A model generated the notes under the pieces. The model worked only from the letters and a program-made list of their open reading frames with translations, was not told the origin of the DNA and ran no database searches. Of a stretch of DNA of 64,000 nt, positions 1-8,508 are shown piece by piece. Made by a program: the position numbers and the translations under genes. This DNA is from an uncultured Oscillospiraceae bacterium (GTDB lineage: Bacteria; Bacillota; Clostridia; Oscillospirales; Oscillospiraceae): the NCBI GenBank assembly GCA_934591895.1, contig CAKTPP010000002.1, positions 1 through 64,000 on the forward strand. The letters run 5' to 3'. The stretch's first letter is position 1. Every line of letters starts with the position of its first letter.

Positions 1-444
1 ACCCGCGACCAGCTCTTGGTGGCGCTGGACTTTATGAAGCCGTCCACCGTTCGTGAGGGCGTGAAGTGGCTGCCGGAGAAAAACATCGACGTGTTCTTTG
101 TGACGCTGAACAAGGCGGACAAGGACTACTCGCCAACCACCATGTACAACGATTATTCCATCAATGAGAGCTTGTTCCATTGGCAGAGCCAGAGCATCAC
201 GGCGGAGAATTCGCCCACCGGCCAGCGCTATATCCATCACAAGGAACGCGGCAGCAAGGTGCTGCTGTTTGTGCGTGAGTTTAAGTCGGACCGTGTGACA
301 GGCGGTGCGGAAGCGTACACCTATCTGGGCACAGCAAACTACGTGAAGCACACGGGCAGCAGGCCGATGAACATCACCTGGCAGCTGGACCGCCCGACTC
401 CGGCGAAGTTTTTGAAGAAGACAAATAAGTTGGTAGTGGGATGA
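1..444 (+). CDS. DUF3427-containing helicase, C-terminal fragment (5' end outside window)
   Basis: The reading frame is open from the first base and ends at TGA 442-444, so only the last 147 residues or so are present. The motifs FFVTLNKADKDYSPTTMY, LFHWQSQ, SPTGQRYI and LLFVREFK are typical of the DUF3427 domain. That domain forms the C-terminus of large DEAD/DEAH helicases that often carry an N-terminal phospholipase-D-like nuclease and are common in bacterial defence and mobile islands. The missing upstream part should hold the helicase core. The next gene starts 28 bp downstream on the same strand, so the two are probably co-transcribed. The family call is firm; the whole-protein architecture is inferred from relatives. 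Confidence 0.8.
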   Translation, partial: TRDQLLVALDFMKPSTVREGVKWLPEKNIDVFFVTLNKADKDYSPTTMYNDYSINESLFHWQSQSITAENSPTGQRYIHHKERGSKVLLFVREFKSDRVTGGAEAYTYLGTANYVKHTGSRPMNITWQLDRPTPAKFLKKTNKLVVG

Positions 445-472
445 TGTGCTTCATGATTTTAAGGAGGGCTTT

Positions 473-3199
473 ATGGACCCGCGAAAGCATTTGATTATCA
501 TAAAGGGAAAAGACCAGACGGACTCGGTGGCAAGTTTTCGCTTTCATGACGGGAAGTGCGAGATCGTCTATACCAGTGCGCCCAATAAGACATACGACTT
601 TCAGAGCGGCAATGTAGAGATCCTGCCATTGCAGAAGAAAATCTATCCTGCGCAGGTGATTGTCACCGCAAACGGGCAGACTATCAGCGGAATCGATGAA
701 ATTCTTGATTTTGGTGCGTATTATCGCATTATCCGCAGCGGAAGGAAAGATTTGTCGTTCCGTAGGAGCGAAGTGCAGTTCCAGCAAAATTGCCTGACAG
801 ACGGCAAAAACCAGAAAGCATTTCAATACTTCAAAGAGACTGCCGCGGCAATCAGTCTCGTGGCTGAAAACGGCATCAACATTCTGAGCAGGCAGTACGA
901 CAAGATCCAGCAGGTCAGCGAGGATACCGTACTGGCAAGCTATTTTGCGCCGCAGAAAGAAGTCAAAACACCTCGGATGCCGGAGGCGATCATCTATCCA
1001 TTCGGCCTGAACCAAAGCCAGAAACTGGCGGTAGAACGGGCACTTTCCTCCAAAATCAGCATCATTCAAGGCCCACCAGGAACGGGAAAGACACAGACAA
1101 TCCTGAATATCATTGCTAATGTTATCCGGAGTGGAAAGACCGTGGCGGTTGTCTCCAACAACAATTCCGCAACACATAATGTGGTGGAAAAGTTAGAGAA
1201 GAAAAATGCTGCCTTCCTGACCGCGTTTCTCGGTAGTCTTGCCAACAAAGAGAAATTTTTGAATGCCCAGACGGGCGCCTATCCGGATATGAGCGATTGG
1301 GAGATGCAGCCGGAGGAACGGCAGCAATTAGATCAGGAAACGACTGCGCTTTCCAAGGAACTAAATGAAATGCTCAACGCAAAGAACCGCATTGCGGAAA
1401 TTGAGCAGGAGTTCTTGCAGCTGGAGCCGGAGCAGCATTATTTTGCGGAATACTATGCGGCTTACGGCGATGCGCCGTCTGAAAGCCTGAATAAGCTGTC
1501 CTCACAGAAAATTCTCGCCCTCTGGATGGAGTTTGAACAGCACGCAGAGCATGAGACTCGCTTGAGCCTTTTGCAGAAACTCTCCATCATGTTCCGGTTC
1601 AATCGCGGTGCGCTCAAATTGTTTCTCTGTTCCCCGGAACTGGTCATTCCCTATTTGCAAAATCAATTCTATTTCGTAAAAAAGCAGGAGTTGGAGGACG
1701 AAAAAGAAACGCTGAACCGCAAGCTGGAACACTACGCTTTCGATAAAAAGATGGACGAGCTTACGCAGAAGTCACTGCGACTGTTCCGGGCAGAGCTGGC
1801 AATGCGGTATCCATGGAAAAGCGAACGAAAGCGTTTTGAAAAGAGTGATTTCCGGCGAAACTCTGCCGCGTTTACAAACGAATACCCGGTGGTGCTCAGC
1901 ACGACCTATTCCATCAAGGGAACCCTAAGCATCAATCATATCTACGATTATCTTATCGTGGACGAGGCCTCGCAGGTCGATCTGGCCACCGGCGTATTGG
2001 CCTTTTCCTGCGCGCGCAATATCGTGATCGTCGGCGATCTGAAACAGCTTCCCAATGTACTGACAGAGAACGATATTCTTACCAGTGATGCCATTTGGCG
2101 AAATTATTCTTTGGATGAATGGTATCGTTTTTCGATACATAGTCTGCTTTCTTCTGCACTGGAAATATGGCAGGATGCACCGGTCACGCTGCTGCGTGAA
2201 CACTACCGTTGCCATCCGAAAATCATCAACTTCTGCAACCAGAAGTTCTATCATGGGCAGTTGATCGTCATGACCAAGGATCACAATGAGCCGGATGTAT
2301 TGACAATGTATCGGACAACCGCCGGCAACCATGCCCGTGGACATCTCAACCAGCGTCAGATCGACGTGATTCAGCAGGAGGTGCTTCCGCGACTTCATCA
2401 GGAGAACTACCAAAGCATCGGCATTATTACGCCCTACCGGGATCAGGTAACAGCCATCCGCAAGCAGTTGGGTGATACCTATGAAGTGGATACCGTCCAC
2501 AAATTTCAAGGTCGGGAACAGGACGCTATCATTTTAACCTCGGTGGACAATGTCATCACGGATTTTGTGGACGATCCGCACATGTTGAATGTTGCCGTTT
2601 CCCGTGCGGTTCATTCACTGGCGGTGGTCACGTCACAGGACCCACGCAATGACCGGACCAACTATGGTGATCTGACACGATACATTGAATACAACAATTT
2701 TGAGGTGATCCAGAGCCAGGTCTACTCCGTATTCGATATGCTCTATCAGGGCTATGTAGTGCAGCGTCGGGCATATCTCCAAAAGCATAAAAGAGTATCT
2801 GAGTACGATTCCGAGAACCTCATGTATTCTGTGATTCAAGAGGTGCTGTCCGAGGAAACCTTTTCCACCATCGGCTGCGCTGTACATGTTTCTCTTGCAA
2901 CGCTGGTAAAGGACTATGAGCCATTGACAGAGGAAGAACGCAAATATGCCAGAAATCCATTGACACATGTTGATTTTCTGCTGTTCAATCAGATGGATAA
3001 GCAGCCCGTACTGGCGATTGAAGTGGACGGAACCGACTTCCATGAGGCTGGGAGCAAGCAGGCGGAGCGGGATATAAAGAAGAACTCCATTCTGGAGAAA
3101 TGTGCTGTTCCTCTGCTGCGCCTGCGCACAGATGGCAGCGGAGAAAAAGAGAAGATCAGGAATATGCTGCAAAGCTCATTGCACAAGCAAGAATTGTAA
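473..3199 (+). CDS. Superfamily-1 (DNA2/UPF1-like) helicase with C-terminal DUF2726-like nuclease domain
   Basis: A protein of about 908 residues. The ATG at 473 is preferred over 446 because AAGGAGG lies just before it. Walker A GPPGTGKT is near residue 200 and the DEAS Walker B box near 495. The later helicase motifs YRCHPKIINFCN, VDTVHKFQGREQD and NVAVSRAVHSL mark the second RecA fold. The last 120 residues (HVDFLLFN, AIEVDGTDFHEAG, KCAVPLLRLRT) resemble DUF2726/Vsr-like PD-(D/E)XK nucleases. It probably unwinds and cuts DNA. It follows another helicase fragment and precedes an AAA ATPase and a serine recombinase, which suggests mobile cargo, perhaps an anti-phage module. The substrate is unknown, and the defence role is inference from context. 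Confidence 0.8.
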   Translation: MDPRKHLIIIKGKDQTDSVASFRFHDGKCEIVYTSAPNKTYDFQSGNVEILPLQKKIYPAQVIVTANGQTISGIDEILDFGAYYRIIRSGRKDLSFRRSEVQFQQNCLTDGKNQKAFQYFKETAAAISLVAENGINILSRQYDKIQQVSEDTVLASYFAPQKEVKTPRMPEAIIYPFGLNQSQKLAVERALSSKISIIQGPPGTGKTQTILNIIANVIRSGKTVAVVSNNNSATHNVVEKLEKKNAAFLTAFLGSLANKEKFLNAQTGAYPDMSDWEMQPEERQQLDQETTALSKELNEMLNAKNRIAEIEQEFLQLEPEQHYFAEYYAAYGDAPSESLNKLSSQKILALWMEFEQHAEHETRLSLLQKLSIMFRFNRGALKLFLCSPELVIPYLQNQFYFVKKQELEDEKETLNRKLEHYAFDKKMDELTQKSLRLFRAELAMRYPWKSERKRFEKSDFRRNSAAFTNEYPVVLSTTYSIKGTLSINHIYDYLIVDEASQVDLATGVLAFSCARNIVIVGDLKQLPNVLTENDILTSDAIWRNYSLDEWYRFSIHSLLSSALEIWQDAPVTLLREHYRCHPKIINFCNQKFYHGQLIVMTKDHNEPDVLTMYRTTAGNHARGHLNQRQIDVIQQEVLPRLHQENYQSIGIITPYRDQVTAIRKQLGDTYEVDTVHKFQGREQDAIILTSVDNVITDFVDDPHMLNVAVSRAVHSLAVVTSQDPRNDRTNYGDLTRYIEYNNFEVIQSQVYSVFDMLYQGYVVQRRAYLQKHKRVSEYDSENLMYSVIQEVLSEETFSTIGCAVHVSLATLVKDYEPLTEEERKYARNPLTHVDFLLFNQMDKQPVLAIEVDGTDFHEAGSKQAERDIKKNSILEKCAVPLLRLRTDGSGEKEKIRNMLQSSLHKQEL

Positions 3200-3240
3200 T
3201 CAGAAAAAAGCACTTATCAATATTTTTTATCGCAAGCAAC

Positions 3241-3284
3241 TATACCCTATTATACCCTTGTTTTCGAGGGTATAATAGGGTATA
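3241..3284. repeat. Perfect 18-bp inverted repeat with 8-nt loop
   Basis: Bases 3241-3258 are the exact reverse complement of 3267-3284, separated by TGTTTTCG. Each arm is itself a near-tandem of TATACCC units. It lies between the helicase-nuclease stop and the ATPase start. The right arm contains TATAAT, so it could be a promoter/operator of the ATPase gene. It could also be a transcript-end hairpin, but no T-run follows it. Confidence 0.75.
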
Positions 3285-3323
3285 ATTCTGCATAGAATAC
3301 CACCGATGAACAGGAGGTGCGCT

Positions 3324-5108
3324 ATGGACTTATCTGAAATGCAAACCCGCGCGGCGGAGCTGGAACAGCAGATTTCTGCTCTGCCCGCTGGCTCTGTTAC
3401 GAAGAAAACCGTCAGCGGCAAGGACTATTTCTACCACCGTTGGACGGAGAACAAAAAGCGGCGGGAGAAGTATATTCCTGCGGACGAATTGGAGAATTTT
3501 CGTGCTCAGATCGAGCGGCGGAAGGCGCTGGAGCAGGAGCTGAAAGCGCTGAAAAAGCAGATGCCCAAGGCGAAATCTGCGAACCTTTCCGCGTTTACCA
3601 CCAATGTCCGCACCGGCGAGGCGCTGCGTTCCTTTGCGGCATCTGTTCGCGGCTATCGCAGGCGCGAGTGCTTCCGGCAGCTGCACGACTTTGTCTACGG
3701 CGAGCCGCAGGACAAGGTGTTCATTCTCTACGGCCTGCGCCGGACGGGGAAAACCACCATGATCCGCCAGATTTTCGCGGAGATGAACGACGCAGAGCTT
3801 GCCAAGGCAGCGTTCATTCAGATCACCGCAAAAGACACGCTGGCAGACGTGAACCGCGACCTCAAGGCATTGGAAGCGCAGGGCTTTCGCTATGTGTTCC
3901 TCGACGAAGTGACGCTGATGGAGGATTTCATCGAGGGCGCAGCGCTGTTCTCTGACGTGTTTGCGGCCTGCGGCATGAAGATCGTGCTCTCCGGCACGGA
4001 CTCGCTGGGCTTCCTCTTTACCGAGGACGAGCAGCTTTACGACCGCTGCATCCTGCTGCACACCACATTCATCCCTTATCGCGAGTTTGAATCTGTCCTC
4101 GGCATTCACGGTATCGACGAGTATATCCGCTACGGCGGCACCATGAGTCTCGGCGGCGTCCACTACAACGAGACCTCCACATTTGCCAGCAAGGAAAGCA
4201 CCGACGAATATGTGGACACCGCCATCGCCCGCAATATCCAGCACTCCCTGCGTTGCTATCAGTACGAGGGTCATTTCCGTCATTTGCGGGATTTATATGA
4301 GAAGGGCGAGCTGACCAGCGCCATCAACCGGGTGGTGGAGGACATCAACCACCGCTTCACGCTGGAGGTGCTGTCGCAGGATTGGAAGTCCCACGACCTT
4401 GGTATTTCCGCCAGCAACCTGCGCCGGGATCGGAAGAACCCGACGGACATCCTCGACCGCATCGACCTTGCGCTTGTCACCGACAGTCTGCGGAAGCTGC
4501 TGGAAATTCGCAACAGGGCAGAGCAGACCGTAGCTCTGGACGATGTTCACGCGGCGGAGATCAAGGAGTATCTGGACTTGCTGGACTTGACGCGGGAGAT
4601 CGACGTGCTGCATCTGCCGGATGTCAGCACGAAGTCCGGACGCACGGTGATCGCGCAGCCGGGACTCCGCTATGCGCAGGCAGACGCGCTGATCCGCAGT
4701 CTGCTGCTGGATGAGACGTTCAGCGCCCTGTCTCTGGCGGAGCGTACCGCCGTGCAGGAACGCATTCTGAACGAGATCAAAGGCCGGATGCTGGAAGATA
4801 TCGTTCTTCTGGAAACCAAGTTGGCAAACCCCAAGAAGCAGGTATTTGTCCTGCAATTTCCCGTGGGCGAATTTGACATGGTGGTGTTTGACCCGGAGGC
4901 AGGCTCCTGCCGGATTTTCGAGATCAAGCACAGCGAGGAAGCTGTCCCGCAGCAGTATCGCCATCTGATCGACGAGCAAAAATGCGCCCAGACCGAGCAC
5001 CGCTATGGCCCGATCACCGGAAAGTTCGTCCTCTACCGTGGGGAAAGCCAAGTGGTTGAGGGCATTCAGTATCAGAACGTGGAAGAATATCTGAGAAGCC
5101 TTGCATAA
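3324..5108 (+). CDS. AAA ATPase with PD-(D/E)XK-like C-terminus (DUF4143-type)
   Basis: A protein of about 594 residues. The ATG at 3324 follows AGGAGG at a normal distance; the ATG at 3306 overlaps that site and is less likely. The N-terminal 110 residues are charged and helical. Walker A GLRRTGKTT lies near residue 136 and Walker B YVFLDEV near 190, as in the AAA_14/DUF4143 group of archaeal-type ATPases. The C-terminal stretch EFDMVVFD followed by FEIKHS near 515-535 fits a PD-(D/E)XK nuclease core. Relatives are often described only as ATP-binding proteins of mobile islands. A GC-rich hairpin with a T-run follows the gene. Function unknown; a nucleic-acid role is likely. Confidence 0.75.
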   Translation: MDLSEMQTRAAELEQQISALPAGSVTKKTVSGKDYFYHRWTENKKRREKYIPADELENFRAQIERRKALEQELKALKKQMPKAKSANLSAFTTNVRTGEALRSFAASVRGYRRRECFRQLHDFVYGEPQDKVFILYGLRRTGKTTMIRQIFAEMNDAELAKAAFIQITAKDTLADVNRDLKALEAQGFRYVFLDEVTLMEDFIEGAALFSDVFAACGMKIVLSGTDSLGFLFTEDEQLYDRCILLHTTFIPYREFESVLGIHGIDEYIRYGGTMSLGGVHYNETSTFASKESTDEYVDTAIARNIQHSLRCYQYEGHFRHLRDLYEKGELTSAINRVVEDINHRFTLEVLSQDWKSHDLGISASNLRRDRKNPTDILDRIDLALVTDSLRKLLEIRNRAEQTVALDDVHAAEIKEYLDLLDLTREIDVLHLPDVSTKSGRTVIAQPGLRYAQADALIRSLLLDETFSALSLAERTAVQERILNEIKGRMLEDIVLLETKLANPKKQVFVLQFPVGEFDMVVFDPEAGSCRIFEIKHSEEAVPQQYRHLIDEQKCAQTEHRYGPITGKFVLYRGESQVVEGIQYQNVEEYLRSLA

Positions 5109-5109
5109 C

Positions 5110-5150
5110 AAAACCGCCGCCCCAATTTTCCGTTCTGGGCGGCGGTTTTT
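5110..5150 (+). terminator. Rho-independent terminator after the AAA ATPase gene
   Basis: AAAACCGCCGCCC pairs perfectly with GGGCGGCGGTTTT across a 14-nt loop and runs into a T-stretch, directly after the ATPase stop codon. The A-tract on the left arm makes it possibly bidirectional. Confidence 0.85.
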
Positions 5151-5156
5151 ATGATG

Positions 5157-5178
5157 CAGCTTGTCATATGACAAGCTG
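5157..5178. repeat. Perfect 22-bp palindrome centred on CATATG
   Basis: The 22 bases read the same on both strands (core GCTTGTCATATGACAAGC). A further half-site ATGACAAG occurs at about 5202. It lies in the 366-bp gap upstream of the recombinase gene and may be an operator or a recombination-related site. Apart from the repeats listed here, the rest of the gap (5179-5474) shows only a TATAAT at 5426-5431. Confidence 0.6.
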
Positions 5179-5285
5179 TGACGTAAAATGAACTTGATGT
5201 ATGACAAGTAGTGAAGCGCAAAAATCGTGCGGCGCGACTGTACGAATGCAGTCGATGACGAAAACAATAATGTTCTAAATAGCAC

Positions 5286-5327
5286 GCATCACTCATTAAT
5301 CATTTTCTCGATGCACATGAGTGATGC
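5286..5327. repeat. 11-bp perfect inverted repeat, 20-nt spacer
   Basis: GCATCACTCAT at 5286-5296 is the exact reverse complement of ATGAGTGATGC at 5317-5327. It lies about 150 bp upstream of the serine recombinase start. It may be a regulator-binding or recombinase-binding site; nothing else in the sequence decides this. Confidence 0.5.
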
Positions 5328-5474
5328 CCTCCGAACTGGCACGATCAGCGCGCGAAAACCCCTGCCTCCCGCAGAAATTTTCAGATTCTTCCCTTGGGTA
5401 CCTTTTTAAATGGATTCCAATCCGATATAATATACCTATCGACCTAACGATACAACATCATGCGAGGTGCCGCC

Positions 5475-7196
5475 ATGAAAACGAAAGATACGCCGAAGCA
5501 ATACGTCATCTACTCCCGCAAATCCAAATTCACCGGCAAGGGTGAGAGCATCGAGAACCAGATCGAGCTGTGCCGCCAGTACATCGCCATGCACTTTGGC
5601 GAGGATGCGGCGGAAAACGTGCTGGTCTACGAGGACGAGGGCTTTTCCGGCGGCAATCTGGAGCGCCCGCAGTTCAAGAAAATGATGAAGGACTCCCAGA
5701 AGATCGCCTTTGCCGCCATCGTGGTCTACCGCCTCGACCGCATCAGCCGCAACATCGGCGACTTTGCCAAGCTCATCGAGGATTTGGGCGACCGGCACAT
5801 CGACTTCATCTCCATCCGCGAGCAGTTCGACACTTCTTCCCCCATGGGACGCGCCATGATGTACATTGCGTCCGTGTTCTCCCAGCTGGAGCGGGAGACC
5901 ATCGCCGAGCGCATCCGGGACAATATGCACGAGCTGTCCAAGACCGGACGCTGGCTGGGCGGCACAACGCCCACGGGCTACGCCTCGGAGAGCCTGTCCA
6001 GCGTGACGGTGGACGGCAAGGTGAAGAAAGCCTGCAAGCTCAAGCCCATCCCGGAGGAAATTCAGCTGGTCAAGACGATCTTCGAGGTGTTCATGGAAAC
6101 CGGCTCTCTCAGCAAGACCGACCAGTACCTGTTGGAGCACCGCTGCGTCACGAAGCGCGGCAAGCAGTTCACCCGCTTTGCCATCCGGGGCATTCTCACG
6201 AACCCGGTTTACATGATCGCCGACGAGACGGCGTATCAGTATCTGAAAGAAAACAATGTTGACCTGTTTGCCGAGCGTTCGGAATTCGACGGCGAGCACG
6301 GCGTCATGGCATATAACCGCACCCTCCAGCGCCCCGGCAAGGCAAACCAAATCCGCCCGATGGAGGAATGGATCGTGGCGGTGGGCAAGCACCCCGGCAT
6401 CATCGCGGGCAGCGACTGGGTGCGGGTGCAGGCCATGCTGGACGTCAACAAATCCAAGAGCTACCGCAGACCGCGCAGCAATGTGGCGCTGCTGTCCGGC
6501 CTTTTACGGTGCGGCGAATGCGGCGATTACATGCGCCCGAAGCTGACCAACCGCCGCACGGCGGACGGCGAGCTGATCTACACCTACATGTGCTCCACCA
6601 AGGAGCGCAGCCACGGCACGGTCTGCTCTATGAAAAACTGCAACGGCAACACGCTGGACGCCAAGATCATCGAGGAGATCCGCAAGCTGTCTGCCGACAA
6701 GGAGACCCTTACCCGGCTGCTGGCGCAGACCAAGAAGGTCATCAGTGGCAGCAAGGAGGGCTACGACGCAGAGCTTGCGCTGCTCCGGGAAAAGCACACC
6801 GAGACGGAAGACCGCATCAAGCGGCTGGTGGAATCCCTGTCCGTTGCCAGCGACACCTCTGCAAAGTACGTCATGGAGCAGATCGACGAACTGCATCGGG
6901 AGAGCGAGACTCAGCAGGCAAGACTTTCCGAGTTGGAAGCCCTCACCGAGCAGAGCCGGATGCTCCATCAGGAGTTCGCCTTCCATCAGGAGATGATCGA
7001 ATCCTTCGCCAGCGCGGTGGATTCTGCCACGCTGGAGGAAAAACGCCGCCTGCTGCGCACCATCGTCAAAAAGGTGGTCTGGGACGGCAAAAACGCCTAT
7101 GTTTACCTCTTTGCGGAGGATGGAGAGGCAGATTTGCCACCCATTGACCAACCTATGTATCCGTTGGGAGAGGATAGCGAATTTTACTCAAATTAA
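5475..7196 (+). CDS. Large serine recombinase (site-specific integrase)
   Basis: A protein of about 573 residues. The ATG at 5475 has GAGGTG just upstream, which favours it over the ATG at 5460. The N-terminal resolvase domain has the YSRKS box (likely nucleophile Ser17), the conserved VVYRLDRISR arginine segment and IASVFSQLERE. It is followed by the recombinase domain (about 165-290), a zinc ribbon (CGECGDYM, then MCSTKE and CSMKNC), a coiled coil (about 430-520) and a short tail. Such enzymes integrate and excise phages and integrative elements and usually lie at one end of the element. Here the gene ends only 35 bp from the promoter of a chromosomal flavodoxin, so the right attachment site probably lies within 7197-7230. 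A TATAAT at 5426-5431 may drive it. Confidence 0.93.
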   Translation: MKTKDTPKQYVIYSRKSKFTGKGESIENQIELCRQYIAMHFGEDAAENVLVYEDEGFSGGNLERPQFKKMMKDSQKIAFAAIVVYRLDRISRNIGDFAKLIEDLGDRHIDFISIREQFDTSSPMGRAMMYIASVFSQLERETIAERIRDNMHELSKTGRWLGGTTPTGYASESLSSVTVDGKVKKACKLKPIPEEIQLVKTIFEVFMETGSLSKTDQYLLEHRCVTKRGKQFTRFAIRGILTNPVYMIADETAYQYLKENNVDLFAERSEFDGEHGVMAYNRTLQRPGKANQIRPMEEWIVAVGKHPGIIAGSDWVRVQAMLDVNKSKSYRRPRSNVALLSGLLRCGECGDYMRPKLTNRRTADGELIYTYMCSTKERSHGTVCSMKNCNGNTLDAKIIEEIRKLSADKETLTRLLAQTKKVISGSKEGYDAELALLREKHTETEDRIKRLVESLSVASDTSAKYVMEQIDELHRESETQQARLSELEALTEQSRMLHQEFAFHQEMIESFASAVDSATLEEKRRLLRTIVKKVVWDGKNAYVYLFAEDGEADLPPIDQPMYPLGEDSEFYSN

Positions 7197-7230
7197 AATG
7201 ATCATTCAAGAAAAATTTACACTTCGCCGC

Positions 7231-7261
7231 TTGACCTGAAGCCGGCTTCAGGGAGTATGAT
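7231..7261 (+). promoter_or_regulatory. MerR-type promoter/operator for the flavodoxin gene
   Basis: TTGACC (7231-7236) and TATGAT (7256-7261) are 19 bp apart, the overlong spacing typical of MerR-family promoters. The 18-bp perfect palindrome CCTGAAGCCGGCTTCAGG (7235-7252) fills the spacer. The layout matches SoxR/NmlR-like targets. No MerR gene is present on either side; the recombinase element sits where one might be expected. Confidence 0.75.
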
Positions 7262-7293
7262 GATCACAAAGCATCAGATCGGAGGTAAGCGAT

Positions 7294-7770
7294 ATGCGTT
7301 CTCTCATCCTTTACTACACCTACCACGGCAACACACAGCGCATCGCCGAGCGCATCCACGCGGCCATCGGCGGCGACATTGCGCGCATCGACACCGTCGC
7401 CCCCTACACAGGCGACTATGACGACGTGGTCGCGCAGGGCGAGCGTGAGGTCAGGCAGGGCTATCTGCCCGAGCTCAAGCCGTTGGACATCGACCTTGGC
7501 CGCTACGACACGATCGTGCTCGGCACGCCCGTCTGGTGGTACACCTGCTCCCCCGCCATGCGCGCCTTTCTGACCGCGCACGACCTCAGCGGCAAGACCG
7601 TCTATCCTTTTGCCACGAACGGCGGCTGGCTCGGCCGCTCGATCCGGGACATGCGGGCGCTGTGCCCGGGCGCGGCGTTCCGTCCGGGGCTGGACGTGCG
7701 GTTCGACGACACGACGCAGCGCACGCCGGACGCAGATGTCGAGCGCTGGATCGCGGCCATTCACGACTGA
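7294..7770 (+). CDS. Flavodoxin / FMN-binding NAD(P)H-dependent oxidoreductase-like protein
   Basis: A protein of 158 residues with GGAGGT upstream of the ATG. The N-terminus LILYYTYHGNTQRIAERI carries the flavodoxin phosphate-binding loop (TYHGNT). The segments TIVLGTPVWWYTCSPAMRAFL and TVYPFATNGGW are the usual FMN-ring-binding loops. It should carry electrons as a soluble cytoplasmic flavoprotein. A MerR-type 19-bp-spacer promoter lies immediately upstream, which suggests induction by redox or electrophile stress. The flanking mobile element ends just before that promoter and leaves it intact. The exact partner enzymes cannot be read from the sequence. Confidence 0.88.
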   Translation: MRSLILYYTYHGNTQRIAERIHAAIGGDIARIDTVAPYTGDYDDVVAQGEREVRQGYLPELKPLDIDLGRYDTIVLGTPVWWYTCSPAMRAFLTAHDLSGKTVYPFATNGGWLGRSIRDMRALCPGAAFRPGLDVRFDDTTQRTPDADVERWIAAIHD

Positions 7771-7899
7771 GGAAATCTTTGCAGATCCTGAATCCCTGCC
7801 GCACGCCGAGCGGTGCTATTTGCTTGTATTTTCTCCAAAAATGTGCTATCTTTTTGGAAGCGGCGCGCTCTGCGCCGCAGACGGAAAGGATGGAATGAG

Positions 7900-8082
7900 A
7901 TGGAGTCTGAAATGCTCGAAGCACTGCGCCGCTACATTCAGGATTACGGTTGGAACTGGGGCATCGTGCACAGCCTCATCAACCGCAAATTCGGCACGGA
8001 CTACACGCTCGAGGAGCTGCAGCACTTCTATATGCGCCACGCATGGCCGCGGCCGAAAAAAGCGCGCACTGTTTTCAAATGA
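7900..8082 (+). CDS. Small conserved-looking protein of unknown function (60 aa)
   Basis: The gene starts with ATG at 7900 after GGAAAGGATGG and ends before a strong bidirectional terminator. The product is rich in aromatic residues (YIQDYGWNWGIVHSLINRKF, later FYMRHAWPRPKK) and looks like a compact helical, possibly DNA-associated protein with a basic tail. The segment starting IVHSLINRKFGTDYT resembles a helix-turn-helix-like repeat seen in small phage or mobile-element proteins, but I do not recognise the family. The neighbours on the opposite strand are also small genes of unknown role. Confidence 0.55.
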   Translation: MESEMLEALRRYIQDYGWNWGIVHSLINRKFGTDYTLEELQHFYMRHAWPRPKKARTVFK

Positions 8083-8092
8083 ACCAACGGTC

Positions 8093-8134
8093 AAAACACC
8101 TGACTCGCGGCCTTCGCCGCGAGTCAGGTGTTTT
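8093..8134. terminator. Bidirectional terminator between convergent small genes
   Basis: A 19-bp perfect stem (8093-8111 with 8116-8134) with a CTTC loop, A-tract on the left and T-tract on the right. It separates the plus-strand 60-aa gene from the minus-strand gene ending at 8135. Confidence 0.9.
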
Positions 8135-8473
8135 TCATCGCTGCAGTTCCCCGGGCCGCACCCTGCCGAGCCGCTCCAGGCGGCGTATGATCGCGGTGCG
8201 GGAGCGCTGAAAATGCGTCTTGAGCTCCTCCACATCGCTGCCCGCGTCATACATCTGCAGCAGGGCGCTGTCGTCCGCCTCCGTCCACGGCTTTCCCGCA
8301 TTGGCCGGCGACGGGTGCTTTCGCCCGCCGGCTGTGTGCTGCAGCACACAGTGCAGCGCACGGATGATCTCCGGCTGATTGCAGACGCTGTCGGGCGGCA
8401 GGCACTCCCCCGTCAGCGGATCGACGCCGTCCGCCAGTTCGGTCAGCAGCGCCTTTGCGCGTTCCAGTTCCAT
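8135..8473 (-). CDS. Small protein with Myb/SANT-like helix-turn-helix C-terminus (112 aa)
   Basis: The start at 8473 (MELERAK) has AAAGGAG at good spacing. The N-terminal half contains LTELADGVDPLTGECLPPDSVCNQ, a segment I have seen in small Clostridial proteins without assigned function. The C-terminal half (KPWTEADDSALLQMY, then TAIIRRLERLGR) looks like a Myb/SANT-type DNA-binding helix-turn-helix. It may be a regulator or nucleic-acid accessory protein. Upstream in the same direction lie a frameshifted gene and a short membrane-protein gene, so this is the best-preserved member of a decaying three-gene set. Confidence 0.6.
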   Translation of the reverse strand: MELERAKALLTELADGVDPLTGECLPPDSVCNQPEIIRALHCVLQHTAGGRKHPSPANAGKPWTEADDSALLQMYDAGSDVEELKTHFQRSRTAIIRRLERLGRVRPGELQR

Positions 8474-8508
8474 TCTTCTGCTCCTTTCTCCGCCGCGCAG
8501 CGCGGCGG

